A stretch of DNA of 64,000 nucleotides from Chaetorhynchus papuensis (GCA_013396525.1 VWYX01000347.1:548831-612830), one strand, 5' to 3'. Shown: positions 25,690-39,000, numbered from the stretch's first letter. The notes: generated by a model not told the origin, from the sequence alone. Numbers and translations: made by a program.

Positions 25690-25885
25690 CTAATGAAGAG
25701 AATTAGGGAATGTGTAAACAATAGCTGTGCGGGGGAGAGTGTGCATAATTGGCAGCTATTAATCTAATAGCGAGAGAGGGAGACGGGTGAGAATGATTAA
25801 CATAGGCCACACAGAATGATCATTTGTGATAAGGATGACTGAGAAGACATTGACATTATTTAGCCTTCCCTGCTGGCAGGGAAAG
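25690..25885. promoter_or_regulatory. Candidate enhancer-like block with forkhead, OTX-type and palindromic motifs
   Basis: Within 200 bases there is a forkhead-type core TGTAAACA (25713-25720), an OTX-type TAATCT (25760-25765), further TAAT cores, two CpGs (near 25730 and 25771) and a palindrome TTCCCTGCtgGCAGGGAA (25866-25883). These are consensus matches seen by eye; short motifs occur often by chance, and function and conservation are untested. Confidence 0.28.
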
Positions 25886-26219
25886 CATGAATAGAAAGAA
25901 AATTAAATGTAGGATGGATCAGCAGGTGTGGTGTAGCAGGATTTCAGCACTCACATTTTTCCTTCTCTCTAGAAAAATTGCACAAGTTTTCCTTTCCATG
26001 GTGTTAATACCATAAAAAGTGCTGAATGGTGATGCAGAAGAGCAAATATTTTCCACTGTCTCATGCAGAGATTCGTTGTCCAAACTGTAATTTTCTGGGC
26101 CAGTCAAGTGCATTGTGAGCTATGGAAGGCAGAGGTTTAGGTTCTCATTTGTATCTTCTGTCCTCTGAGTGATCCTTTCCTTGTGGCAGGCAGGAAAGTG
26201 ACTGCAGGATGATGGAGAG
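25886..26219. other. Unique noncoding DNA
   Basis: I see nothing recognisable here beyond short chance frames. Confidence 0.5.
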
Positions 26220-26720
26220 TGATTATTAAAAACAAAAAAAAGGGAGAGGAGGTAGATCATGTAAAGAAAGAAAATAGCAGTTAACTGGAAGTGAGAATGG
26301 AGAAGGCTGTAGGGCTTGTGAAAAGGAGGTGTGAGAAGGATAATAAAAGATGACTGGGACAGTGATGACCTGGTATTTATGGGGTGAGGAATTAAAAAGT
26401 GTATTGGAGATTTTTCAGCTGTGAGGGTGAAGTCCCCTGACTCGGGAGGAACTGGATGGAAAAATAAGAAGCAGAAGGCTGGACAAATCTGGTAAGAAAG
26501 AGACTAGGATAGGGAAATAGGGGATTGCAGAGTGTGGATCTAGACCAGGTGAAAGTGAGATGCTCTGGCTGTGACACTGAGAGGAACTCCCTGGTGCAGG
26601 TAATTGAGACCTTGAGACTGTTAAGTCTCAAGCCAGCTGGTTGAGAAGAGCTTTAAGAAATATTGGAGAAATGGGAAGCTAAAGAGTGAGATCCTGCAGA
26701 AAAAACAGAGCTTGTAATGA
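26220..26720 (+). other. Purine-skewed block with an internal hairpin
   Basis: By my count about 68 percent of the plus-strand bases from 26221 to 26700 are A or G, excluding parts near 26405 and 26580. There is no fixed period. Near its middle lies an exact hairpin with 9-base arms CTTGAGACT (26611-26619) and AGTCTCAAG (26624-26632) around GTTA. No protein frame explains it: the plus strand holds stops in all frames and the minus frames of 65-79 codons have no domain. It may be a diverged transposable element with strand-asymmetric composition, an old noncoding RNA gene or a mutational strand bias. Confidence 0.4.
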
Positions 26721-28847
26721 GAGTGTGTGGATGGATACGAGACAAGGCTAAATACGCAGAATATTTGTACACTGTAGGATGCATTACTCCAGCACCTGGA
26801 ACGGCACACAAGACTCATTCTTCTGCTGTCAGCAAGGAACTAAGCAACCTGCAACCCCAGCACAGGTTTTCTTGTGTGCAGACATGGGGAAACCCAGGGA
26901 ATAATAGGCAAGGTAGGCATCTAACTATGACTTGCCCCTTAAGGCTCACACTATGACTTAATGTGAAATTGTGCTGGAAAACTGAAATCTAGTATGTTCT
27001 CTGTTCTGAATTTTATTTACCTTTTCTTCAGCCTGCTGCTGTTTTTATGGATATCTAAACAAAACTGCCATTGAAAAGGCAAACAGACTGCTTAAATTAG
27101 ATGAAGGGACATAAAGAGAATAAACTCTACCTATCTGACCATTTTGTGTGAAAGTTCTTGGTACTTCTCAATAGTTATTGCACAGAGCAGCAACTTTAGT
27201 CTTTGTATGACTTTGTATGAAAAGGTTGTTACCATTAAATCCTATATTTATTTTTATTGCTAGAGCCTTCCAAACAAAGTATAGCTGGGAGAAAGAATGA
27301 AGAAGGTAAGAGGGAAGGAAGCATTAGGAAAGTGTAATTGCCAAAGTCTCACTCTCAATTTGTGTTTCTCAAAAGGACCATCTCAAAACTGCATCTGTGC
27401 ACATCAAAGAAATACAGATGGAAATTATGAGATGCTCCTGTACTTTCCCAGACATGTGCAGTTTCTTCTTCTGCATCCAGAAAATGCGAAGAAAGTATTT
27501 CCATTGGATTCATGTAGATTGATGTGGGTAGAACTAGATCTTCAAAATGTTATGGAAAAAAAGTCAATTATTGCCTCTGTGAAACAAAACACAAGCCAAC
27601 ACCCCACCTGAAGACAAAACTAAAAACACTTAAAAAGGGACTACCTGAAATCCCTGAAAACTAACACTCATCCAGTTCAAGTTTAATCAGAGACTATCCA
27701 TCTGTTCTGGGGATGCTGCAAAGGTTTTCTGCCTTCCCACGTGCTCCAAAGACAGAAAGCTTCCAAAAACTGTCAGTGGAATGAAGCCTCTCCTCCTTCC
27801 CTCTGCTGTCCTTGCATTTGCTTGAATCAGATTCAAGTCCTCAGCTTTATTATAGAAATTTTCTTCCATTTACTGAAGCATCATGTCTTATTTAAATAAT
27901 ATATATTTACTTTACTAATGCATCACAGACTGTGTGTATCCACTGTAGACTGTGGAATTAAAAACAAGATTCTAGGCATGCTTTTCTTTTCCCATAGCAG
28001 TCCACCATCACCTTATTATTTAAATTCCTATGGGCTCAAAAACTTTCATCTTTTTTTTTCCACAGTGACGGAAATCAAAGGAAAAAGTCTATGCTAGAAT
28101 TTTTCCCTCTTTTAAAGCCATCACTCTTAGGCTTCTTACCACTGAAATCCTTAATTTTTAAATTTTTTTATTCTGTGTCAGATTATTTTAAAGATCATTG
28201 AAAATAACTGGAAACTATTTTGAAAACTTAAACATTAGGCAAGAAATAATTGAAATCAAAAAAATATCAATTAATCAAATTATCAGAGAAGGAATTTCTG
28301 AACAAGACATGAACAATATTAAAGTCTTGACAAAAAATTGAAAAGGCTTCAGAAATTTCTGAGAAGATCCAATATTTATGTAGATAAGCATAAATGACCA
28401 GTATATGGAAGTAGCTGCCAAGTAACTGGTGACCAGTTTTATTCTTGGTTCCCAGAGTACAGATTAATGGATTATTACTTTAGTGATCTTATTCCTGTGT
28501 TACATAATCCAATATCCCCAACCCTGTTAATGTCAATTTCGGATCATTCCAGCTATTTTGGGATGCCTGTGAACTTCCAGCCACAGGCATTGTTTCATCC
28601 TTCAGGATGGAGAGCTCTGCTGCTGCTAACCCCCAGTCCACCTCAGCTCAGCAGGAACTGGTACAGAGCTGTCACAACCTTCTCTGGGATACTGGGGCTC
28701 TGTCCTGCCCCTTACTACTCCCAAGCAGGGAGGATGAGTTTTCCCTTGGCTAAATGAAGTAATGGAAAGAAAATTGTGCCTGTAATACTTCCATCAGGAT
28801 CAAAAGTAGAACTGCCTTTTCTCCTTTCACCCATCTGTTACAGGATA
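26721..28847. other. Unique AT-rich noncoding DNA
   Basis: A 10-base exact tandem duplication (CTTTGTATGA twice) lies at 27201-27220. A 104-codon plus-strand frame (27297-27611) has no recognisable domain. A GC-richer patch at 28550-28740 carries a 96-codon frame, also featureless. Confidence 0.45.
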
Positions 28848-29033
28848 GCACAGAACAGAAAAGAATAGAAGACTAATTCATCTGGAAGTGACCTATGATG
28901 GTCACCTAATGATCATACAGTCCAACTGCCTGACCCTTCAGACCTGACAAAAACTTAAAGCATGTTATTAAGGACATTGTCCAAATGCCTCTTGAAAATT
29001 GTCAGGCTTGGGACATTCTGTTTCATCTCAGAG
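28848..29033 (-). mobile_element. CR1 LINE 3' end (subfamily with AGAATAG-type tail)
   Basis: On the minus strand the sequence encodes FKRHLDNVLNNML and then a stop at about 28964-28962, a carboxy-terminus of CR1 ORF2. The CR1 3' untranslated region follows (the GTCAGGCAGTTGGACT stretch). It ends in repeats of TTCTATTCTTTTCTG type near 28870-28850, a tail found in one group of avian CR1 subfamilies. The copy is severely 5'-truncated at about 29033, as is usual for LINEs. Its tail differs from the ATTCTGTG tails of the copies at 56.6 and 61.0 kb, so at least two CR1 lineages have contributed to this window. Confidence 0.85.
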
Positions 29034-29445
29034 GGTTTTTTCTTCCCTTGTATCCTGTCTCTGAACTTACCTCAGCAGATGCAGTCCCTTCCAGACGAAA
29101 CTCATCGTACTTTACAGATAATTATCTGAGTTTTCCTTGTATTCTTAATGTTGAATTTCTCTTCCCAAAGCTTATCTGTCTCTGGTGCATCCTTACCAAA
29201 CAACTTTGCAATGCCAAAATATGTACCTGCTCCTAAATTCCTTTCTTGGGATCTGTCCCTGGGGATTTGGTGTGGCTGAACCAAAATTTAACTCAGACAG
29301 ACAATGCCACAGTGTCCTGTAAACTCCACAAATCTCTAGCAAAGTTCAGAATAGAGAAAATTTTGCTATTAAAAAACTGTTTCCTATTAAGGATTTACAC
29401 AGAATAAGCAGGGTCATCCCTCAAATAATCTCAGAAACATCGGTT
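29034..29445. other. Unique AT-rich noncoding DNA next to the CR1
   Basis: I cannot extend the CR1 into this stretch. Frames of 60-83 codons have no domain. Confidence 0.45.
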
Positions 29446-29504
29446 AAAACCAAAAGACAACACCAAAAAAATCCCAAACAAAACCAAAAAACAACCAAAC
29501 CCAA
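29446..29504. repeat. A/C-rich low-complexity tract
   Basis: Almost only A and C on the plus strand, with the same irregular texture as the 6176-6269 tract. Confidence 0.8.
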
Positions 29505-32099
29505 GAAATAATAAATAAATATTCTGTTAACGAAACATCAAAATAGACAGCATAAAATAGATATTTTATACCAGAAAAGATGCCGTAAATGAACTCTGTG
29601 ATGGCCTCTGTGGCTTTCCAAGTCACCACTGATTTAAGGAAGCAGTTTCAGCGTCAGAAGGAATCCCACTGGCAGTGAGATGCCTACAGGATTTGAAACA
29701 AGGTTTGGACTGTTCAGGAAGCACAGCAGGACAGCAGACAAACCAGGGAATTAATTACTTTTAAGATCTGACTGTATTAATTTGACAAATAATGAGGTTA
29801 ACATAAAACCACTGTCTCACTCACTGGTCATTTAACAGGTGCTTCTACAGGCACAAGGTCAATTATCTACAGCAAGGCATCACCCACGCTGCCCCAGGGA
29901 ATCCAGGCAATTATGTGGGAGACATTCCTGTGAAAGCCAAAAGGTCCAACAAAGGGGGTTTTTTTACCTCTATGGGTCTGCAATTTTACTGTTCATACGC
30001 ACTGGAATTGTGCCACCTCCTAGAGTTCACTTTAATGGCGAGATGCTGAACTTTGGTTTTCTTTAATTCAGCGCGGCCTCCCACGGTTTTAAAGGAGAGG
30101 AGAAAGCTTTACTGCAGCCAGTTTGGCCCAGTGGGAATAACTGGTTTATAGTCTGTCAGAGCAGGCAATCAGTCAGATTCCCAGCGTTGGGGAAATACAT
30201 CTTACTTGGATTTCCAAGGGAGCTGACAGACAGAGGGACGAGGAGCTGCTGTGGCCTGGGGAGAGTCTCCAGTGGGGCAAGGGAGAAGGACAGAGCAGGA
30301 AAGCCAAGTGCTACCAGTCATTTCTCAGTGCTGCAGCACGAGGAGGGAGGCTGAGTCTTTCAGCCTCTCTGTTGTGCTTTCATTTGGCACATTCCTTATT
30401 GGTTTTTGAATGATTGCAGCTTGAGCCAAGCTTTGCTTGCTTTCAGTATTAAAAAGAAAAACAAACCACAAAAACCCAAACAGTATCCTACTAAAATGTT
30501 ATGGTAAACTTTTATCCTCCCCAGTACAATGAAGGGAGAGGGAAGAACTTAAATTAACTCAAGTTGCACTGAAAAATTATTATAAGTTACCAAAATATAT
30601 TCATCATTATTGTAAATAAACTAAATTTTTACTGCACTAAGAGAATGAAAATTCCAAGGACAATCTCCCTCTCTTTACAGAAGAGGCCCTGCAACCATTC
30701 TGATTCTATCCATGTTTCATGTTACTGACTCAATTTTTTTTAAAAGCACAGAAGAAACCTCTTTTTCTATACTGATGAGACCAGAAATGCAAACAGAAAC
30801 ATAAAATATATATTACAATGTGCCTTTTTAAAAATTATTTTCCACAGGTAAGAAAGGAATGCATTGAGGGATTTAGCAGTCTTTCTTCATCAATATTGTA
30901 GGAGAATGAAATTACTCCTAAAATTCCCATTTATTAAAAAGGAACTGTAGGAGAACACTGTGTGGGCAAGGCAATGAATGGTATAATGTTGTTAAATTAA
31001 AATTTATATCAAAGAATTAAGTGCATACAATGTGTACATGGCATATGCCTTAGGCATCTTACATTTGAGACCATACTAAAATAATAATTTTTATAATAAT
31101 GAAACTCTTTAAAGTACTAAGACAGTCATCAGGATACCTTTTGATAATTATTAGAGTATGAATCACTCTGAACTCAGGTGGCACTAAAACAAATCATTCT
31201 CCTTAAACAATTGTGACTAGATCAGGGACAGAAACTGATTTTCAAGATGAAAATGCAAATGAAAAAGAGAGTAACTTCTGATTTTTCAATCCAGAATAAA
31301 ACAAACACCCAGACAAACTCCCCAGATCTGAATTATCTGGAATGTAAAATATTTTCCCAAGAAAGGTATTAGGTTAGGCCAAGTGAAAAATAGCTGTATA
31401 GTATTTCACAGTTATATTTTGGATACTGCTGCTCTGAAGATGTAAACCAGACCCTCAACAAGTGTTGAACTTTTGGGAAGAGGAAGATTTGCAACTGATT
31501 TACATCAGACCCTTTGGAGCAAAAGGTTACATTTCTACAGAGTGAAAAGCCAGAGAGATCTTCAGAGTAGTCACACACTTCCCATCCCTTCTGGCCAGGA
31601 ACCCTCTTCCATTCCCCTAAAAAGCCCAACCAGAATAGGTCTCTACTTTAAAAAAAACCCATCGTTTCAGTGCAGCAGGATGCAGATGAGGCATCATAAT
31701 TACTGCTCACCAGGGCAAACTTATCTTTGAGAGTTAATTATTATATGACAGTGCTATAAATACCTCTGTGCAGAGCCCAGAGAAAGAATTTTCGAGTTAA
31801 AACTGCTTGCACAACGTCCGTCAAGTCCAGGGCTCCACCAGAGCTATTTTCTGTAATTCATGGCTTTCAGGGATCACTGGGTAGTTTTTTCCAATTTAAT
31901 TATTACTTGGTTAGAATCCCAGTCTGTTCAAGATGTCATGAACTGTGCTTTTGGTGCAGATTAGACAAAATAAAGTTATGCTTGAGCATGTTCTGGTTTT
32001 GCTTTCTACCCTCAGCTGTCACGGAAGCAACAAACACTGTGAATTAGTAATCACTTAAGTTTGTCTTTTCCATTGAAATCTGGCCATTTCCTGAAAAAG
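29505..32099. other. Unique noncoding DNA
   Basis: A GC-richer patch at 30075-30350 keeps a few CpGs (for example GCGCGG near 30072). A small A/C tract lies at 30455-30480. The rest is AT-rich with no recognised repeat, RNA gene or exon. Confidence 0.45.
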
Positions 32100-32290
32100 T
32101 TCTCGCAGATTGGAACCGTGTCTCAGGATGTAAAGACGACAGCAATTTCAGTATGCTAATGCCTCATTTGCATGTCTTAACATTGCAGTATTCCTCCTTG
32201 ATTGGCATTCTCATTAACTTGACATTAGAAAAGACTGCCTGCTAAACAGCATAAGCAGCATTTAAACATAACTGCTATTAATTCCTCTGC
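32100..32290. promoter_or_regulatory. Candidate enhancer-like block with paired POU-octamer motifs
   Basis: It holds a perfect POU octamer on the minus strand (ATTTGCAT at 32166-32173) and an octamer-like ATGCTAAT at 32153-32160, five bases apart. CpGs near 32104, 32117 and 32137 are retained, and TTGATTGGC and ATTAACTTGACA stretches follow. There is no coding frame and no repeat. Octamer motifs are bound by POU-domain factors in all vertebrates; their close spacing here suggests, but does not show, a regulatory element. Confidence 0.35.
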
Positions 32291-35200
32291 TCTAGGAAGG
32301 AAGGAACATTTAATGTTTCAAATGTGCACTGGAGATAAATGTTTAAAGTTGGGTTGTTGATGATGAGACATAAGCTTTTTCTTTTTTTTTTCTTTATTCA
32401 GTGTCATTGGGTCAGGCATGGACTTCATGTGAAAAATGATACCACAGGCATGAAGAGATCACATACAATTTAACAGCTATAGAGGCCAACAGATTTTCAG
32501 CACTTGTATATAAATGTATGGAGATAACAGAGTTTTTTCTAATATCAGTTGGGAAAAGGTCAACTCCCTAATGAGAAGGACTGCTCTGAGGCAGTATTTG
32601 GAAATTAGCATTGCCTTTCTGATTAAAAACAGATCTTCTGCAAGTGCACAGAACTACAGACTGCTCTTAAATTTTAAAAGCCAGTGTTAAGGCTTCAATT
32701 GTGTTGTCTGTTCTGAAGCAGGCTTAATACAAGCTTCCCTTTGGTATCTCTAGTATCAATACTTTCTGTAGATTTTTATGCTGATTAACTTTTTTTTAAC
32801 AAAAATATAGCATCAAAATAGGTGGTTTATCAGAGTATTTATGGTATTTGGTTCCTCAAATCATCATCAAATGCAATATGTGTCCCCTAGGACAGGTACA
32901 GCTCTCACAGGGTCCTGTTGATGCTATGAGGGCCTGAACCAGATGAAACCAGTAAAAATGCACCAGTGAATAGGTGTGACCTGCTGTGGCTTCCTCAGAA
33001 GTTTGAAAGCTGCTGGCGTCTCAAAAAAACCTGAGTTCTGTAAAATCCTAACAGGGTATTGTTATTACACATGCTTGGCATGGCTCAGCTTGGCACATAG
33101 CTAACACTTCCAGCCCAGCCCTAATGTGTCCCATTGAAAGTGAAAATATTTTAGGGTTTTGTTTTCTTTGGGGTTTTTGTGAGTTTTTTTTTTAAAGTCT
33201 GTCCCAAAGATTTTATTTCTCAGGCAGAAAAACTATTGGCTTAAAGCCAGCTTTCAAAAACAAATATTTCTCTCCTACCTGCTCCTCTGGTTGAATTTCT
33301 GTGTTCCTTGGGACCAATTAATATATATTTTTGCTATAATTTAGACTACCTTAAAATCTCAAAACTTCCAAATACTTTTTTTTACCAACTCAAAGGAAAA
33401 AAAAAAGGTTTCGTAATAGGACATTCTTCTCCCATCTGTTACAATATCCTGATGTGATAGAAAGACAATCATCTCTTATCAGGTGCTTATTAGGTAGCCA
33501 CCCATAACCCAAGAGCTGGAAAAGCAGGACAAACAGACAGTTACAGGGTTTTTCCCCCAGATTTTTCCAGCTTGGAAAATCCTTCTGGGATATTGCCGTT
33601 TCCCACTGAAGCATCCCGGTTCTTACCCCACTGGGGTATCGAGCAGTATTGGTATAATATTTCTTTACACAGTGCTTTTTTTATTTAAGAAGTGTTGAAT
33701 AAGGCTCGGGAAACAAATTGCTTAACTTTGACCAAACTTGTGGAAGTCTTCCAAGCCCACAAAACTCTGGGTGCAAATTGAGAGCTTTGCATGCAGCCAC
33801 CTTGACTTTAGAAGAAGGAAAGTCAAATCTTAGCATCTCTCTGATCCGAGTCTCAGAGGCAAGTTATGCAGGGGCCAGAAAAAAAAGAGAAATTGAATGC
33901 CCGCGCATGGCCAGCCTAACCTAAAAGCTAATAAATGAGCAGCATATTTTTTTTATCTGTTGACTGAAGTGAGAGATGGAAAGTGAGTGCCAAGTAGCAG
34001 CTATTATAGCATTGTGCACATGACATTGAAGTTCAGGGTCAGTTGTTTCCATTACAAACCCCATTTTTCAGGGTTTATAACTTGTCTGCCTTAAATCACA
34101 TTTAGCTGAAACTGGCATGCAACCTATCGGGACAGCTATGGGAGATATTTTCACATTTCTTTCATTAAAACAAAAAAAATGAAATCCTTACATCATTTAA
34201 CTCATTTGCCTTTTTAATGCAGTTAAAAGTTACTTAGTAACTACAGACATTTCAGGGGAACAGAAAGGTTCTAAGACAAAGGGAAATACTTTTAAGGGAA
34301 AAACTTTTAATGCAGTATATCCTGGACCGTAGGAAAACTGAGGCTACGAATTAAAATTTTGTAGCTCCAGCCAACTCTGCAGCTGTTAAAGTGATGGCAA
34401 GCTGTGTCTCCAGCCACACAGATGAGAAAACATTTCTCACTACTGTTTTTTTCTCTCCATTTATTTGTCTCTGATGTGAAATCCAGCTAGTGAGCCACCT
34501 GACTCAAGAAGAGTAGGGATGTCTTTAGTGCTGAGATCAGTAGACCTTAGATCCCTGCATTGCTGTGCCGCAGGGTAAAAGAAGAGATGACTATATTCTT
34601 TTCATAGATCTCTGAGAACTTAGATGCAACACATGGCAAGAGAAGAGCAGGGCAGGCGGAATAAAAGAAAAAAAAAGAAGAAACACAGTTTTCATTAAAT
34701 GTAGCTAATAAGCCCAGCCAGTTTATTCCAGGCCTCCATGAAGGAGTAAAGACAGAAAAATTGCAATTAATGTCACAAGTACAGTCACTGTTGACAATGA
34801 ATACCTCTTTGTTTCTTCCTGCTGGTTCTGCCCCAAATATCAACTCACTTAAGTGCATTTGAAATACTCTTCTGGGGGGACTTGAAGCTGACGCAGCCTC
34901 TCCACACATGGCACCCCTTCCACGGTATAGTATGGACACCAAGGAGAGGATTGTCTCCTCACACCCATATTTACATGGGCTCAACTTGTCCCTGTGATGA
35001 ATTAAGATTTCTTTGCTACCTCAGAGGTGAATTCAGAAAGTGTTTACAACATCTGGGCTATGTATTCACCTCTTGGAAGACATTTGTGCAGAACACAGTG
35101 GTAAGGCCCGTAGAGGAGACAGGTTCTGAGTGAGTGCAGGCTGTCAGAGCCCTGCATCTCCTGACACCTCAAAAAAAAAAAAATCTTGTGAAATTTACAG

Positions 35201-35941
35201 CTGGAGCACCCACTGCCTAAAGATCAGGTTCTTGCTGTACAGAGACTGCACCAGCCTTTGACTCAAGTCATCCTCAAGCTTCCCCTCTAACTCAGTGCTT
35301 GCTCAACACGTTTGCCAGCTCCAACAAAAAAGCAGTAGGAAAGCTTCATCCCAGACTGTGCAGCAGAAGCAAAGTCTCTGAAAAAGCCCATGCAAAGAGA
35401 GAAAGCAAAACCTTATTGGGATCAAGGATTTGACCCAAGAACTCTTGCCCTCAGAAAACTGCCACAACAGAGAAACAGACTTCAGAGTATTTAGAATTCA
35501 AACAGCTGCAGCATTTCCTACTGGAAATGGGTCATAACACACAATACCCTTGGTGTTAAAAAGCCCATGAGCAGATGGGTTAGCAGGACTCCTTAACCTT
35601 GCAACCGAGATCCTCACCTGGGAGTTTAAGTGTTTGTGTGGGATGATCGTGTCAGCAGGAAAGGTTGAGAGCAGATGACCTGGGCTGTGCTGTGACTAGA
35701 GGGCAAGAACATGTTTTTGATAAGCCTGGGAATGATGCTCTTGGGTTTAGGTCTTCGAAATTAGAATCCTTCTAGTGGAACAAACATTACGATTGTCCTG
35801 CTCTGGAGAGTACTATGATGCCACATTGTTTTTCCTCCATTTTGTCACATTACTTCTTTTTTTTATTGGTTTAATTCAAAATTTTCTGGGGACAAAAATT
35901 TTAATTTTTTGTCAAAGGACATAGTCAAACTGTTTCAGTAC
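32291..35941. other. Long unique AT-rich noncoding stretch
   Basis: A G/T tract lies at 33155-33195 and short homopolymer runs at 32379-32393 (T), 33400-33412 (A) and 35170-35181 (A). A 145-codon minus-strand frame (34984-34547) is of a length expected by chance and shows no domain. No repeat family recognised. Confidence 0.5.
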
Positions 35942-36033
35942 AGTTTGGTTTGGGTTTTTTTGGGGGGGTTGTTTAGTTTTGGTTGGTTGGTTTGTTTTGG
36001 TTGATTTGTGTTTGGTTGGTTGGTTGGTTTTGA
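35942..36033. repeat. G/T-only tract with TTGG repeats
   Basis: About 90 bases almost wholly of G and T on the plus strand, resolving into TTGG units near 35981-35990 and 36012-36029. It is the strand-mirror of the A/C tracts. Confidence 0.85.
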
Positions 36034-39000
36034 CAGAAAGAGGTAAAAAAGGAAGGGGACAATGTATCAGTCCAGTTACTGATTTTATTCAACAAAATGT
36101 ACTTTAAAATATGCAGGACTATTTTCATACTTCCCCTTGGAAGGTAAAATCTATTCTCCAGCTTCAGGCATCATTCAAGCATTTTACCTTGAAATTATAA
36201 TTTACCTTAGAGTGATAATTGGGCTAGGATTCTGCTGAACTTTAAGTGATTTCATTGGGGTTTACTGGGCTATCAGCTATTTTGCTTCTCTTGCAAAGAA
36301 TAATTGCAATTTCTGTCAGGACATATATGTTTTATCTTCATGAGAAAAAACCAAAAAACAAACCCAAAAACCTCAAAAAAAAATGCTGACCACTATTGAA
36401 CGAGAGAAAAAGATGATAGTTGGCAATTATTCTGTATGTGTGTATAAAATTGCATATAAGTAACTTATTCTAGGTAGGAGTGCAATAGAGAACAGACCTG
36501 TAATCTTAGTTTATGAAGCTGGACACATGTTGTATTAGAGAGCCCACTCACATTCCTTGAGGGAATCCAGACACACAATTAGAGGTAAACACATAAAAAA
36601 CATCCCCAAGGAAAAATATAATAATAAAAAAGTATTTTTTATAATAAAGGACTATATTAAAAAAAAAAAAAAAAAGTTGTTCATTGTATAATAAAAGCAC
36701 AGAACCCAAGGCAAAAAAGATCCAGTCAATCTTCCAAATGATCTTTATGAGAGTTAAGGGAGAGTTGGTGATTTCACGAGAGACCTTGAGGAGCGAGGTA
36801 GGTACAGCCTCATTATCCAGCACTGCCTGGACAATAACATCAGGGCTAGGGAGAGGCCATCATTTGGCTTGTCATACATAGTTGATAAAGCAGAACTGGA
36901 GACTTCTTTTCACTGCTGCTTCATGTGGGGCCAATTTCTGGCAGCTGCTGACTATGGGCACCTGCCAATAATCCCAGGCAGAGCAGTGAGGGCTCTGTCT
37001 CGTCCTGGCTTTCCAAGCTGCAGAGCTGTGCTGCTAAACCCACTGTGACGTGCCAAAGAGGAGCATCCCTTGCTGAGCCCTGCCAAGTTTCTCTCTGCAT
37101 CTCCCTCGCATGTGTGTGTATCTCTCTGCAAACAGCAGCTTTAATCCACCTCGCAGCTTCACACTGAAGGAATTTGCTTCCTCCTCTGTAAGACAAATCC
37201 CAGTGTGTCACGGTGAGTGTGCGTCCAAGGGGAGTTTCAGAGTCAGGAAATTTAATAGAGAACTGCGTTCTCTTCGTGGTAATCTACTAATTAGAACAGC
37301 CATCAACATCACTGGGCCTGTTTAAGCAGAATTTAACCAGTAAATTTTCTTATACGAGGCAACCAAAAGAAAAGGGCGGCTGCAACAATGGCTTCACAGT
37401 ACAGAGTTCTTGGTTTATGGTTGTGTGTAACACTGCAGTCCTTATAAACAAAATACCCTCTGAGATTGATGGCTATGCCTGCCCTAGGAGTGCAGGAACA
37501 AACACACTGAGTTTCCTGTTTAGCAGACCTCAAGTCTGACATGTTTTGTAATTGCAGGTGAAATGAATTCCTCAGATAACTCTCTAAATTACATTGCCAA
37601 CAAACTCTAACATCAGGACTCCACGATTTTTAATCATAATAAAAAGTATACCTAGTGGCCAGGTATATGATTAGTTTACAGATATAACTAAATGGAAGAT
37701 ACAACACTCAGTTGCAGTCTATTTATGGAGACAGGCAGGCAATTATATGAGACAAGGGAGCTAATTTTGCAGGGTGAGATTTAGTGATTAGTCACGGTGT
37801 CTTCATTTAATCTTCAAGCCTCTAACATTCAGTGGTCTCAAATCTATCGAACACACCATTCAAATACCTGTGGCATTATTTTGGGATGCAGTCCCTGCAG
37901 CTAGGGGCTACAGAAATAACGTGTGATTGAATAGCCTCATACAGAACTGGTCACCAAATTAGGCTGAGAAAAAAAACCTATTAATATTTTTAGTTCATCA
38001 CTTTTCCCTCTAAGGACAATTTCAGAAAGTTATTCAGGCTTTCAGAGACTTGCCTAACTGGTTATCTATTCCACCCCATGCAGATATTTTTAAGAAATGC
38101 TGCTACATCCCATGCCCATAAAACATACGGTGTGTGTAGCATATATAGACTGTAATTAAAAAGAGACACTTGTGTTGACAAAAAGACATTTGTTCCCACA
38201 TAAGTGTAAAGACTATCTTCTCTACCAATTAAGAATCAGCAGAATATGGGCTTTAATAGTCCTCTTGGGGAACTTGTCTTTTGTAGCTATGATAAATACA
38301 TGATTATAAGGACAAATTATATGAGCAGCAATAATTTCCTAGTAATGTGATCATTAAAAGCCTTCACAACTGCAATATATCAATATTAATTGGGGACAGA
38401 TGATCATTTCACTGACATGCTCAAGTCATTATCCATATTTCAGTACTTCATGAATACCTGAATAGTCTTAATGATGTGATTTTTTAAAGATTCTTTCTTC
38501 AGTGGTCTTAACAATATTGTTTATCTAAAAATTATGAAAAAAGGAGAACAGGAGAAAACAAATTCGAAGTAATGCAGGGAGTTCTGAGCTAAAAGTAAGC
38601 AAGATTCAGCAAAATTTCTGTTTCTGTTCAGGTGTTAGAACAGTTAATCACAATTATTGAGAAGAAACAACTTCACAAACTCTGTCTGCTGGGCCTGGGC
38701 TGTGTTAAGTCCATGGTAAATGTTTGCTGACAGGGAGGACACAGTCACTCTCAGCTTTGGAGGGTAAGAAGCCTGTACAACAACCTGTTGATTCATACTC
38801 TTTAATAATACTCTTTAATAATATTCATTGCACTGCCTGTCCGCTTCAAAGACCTTTTCTCATGTGGAAACAGACCCAGTTTGCACATCCTTTTATTTGC
38901 ATCCCCCATGACAGTGGGCTGGCAAATAATTCTGTCTCCTGCCATGGACAGGCTGTTGAAAAAGCCACATAGACTTGCAGATAACAAGATTGCAAGAAGA

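Noticed and set aside
34547..34984. 145-codon minus-strand open frame
   Set aside because: Same length argument; no recognisable motif and no splice context that makes it an exon.
37110..37325. Exon ending at the GTGAGT string near 37212
   Set aside because: A donor-like string alone is common by chance; the frame before it has no recognisable protein and no acceptor was evident.
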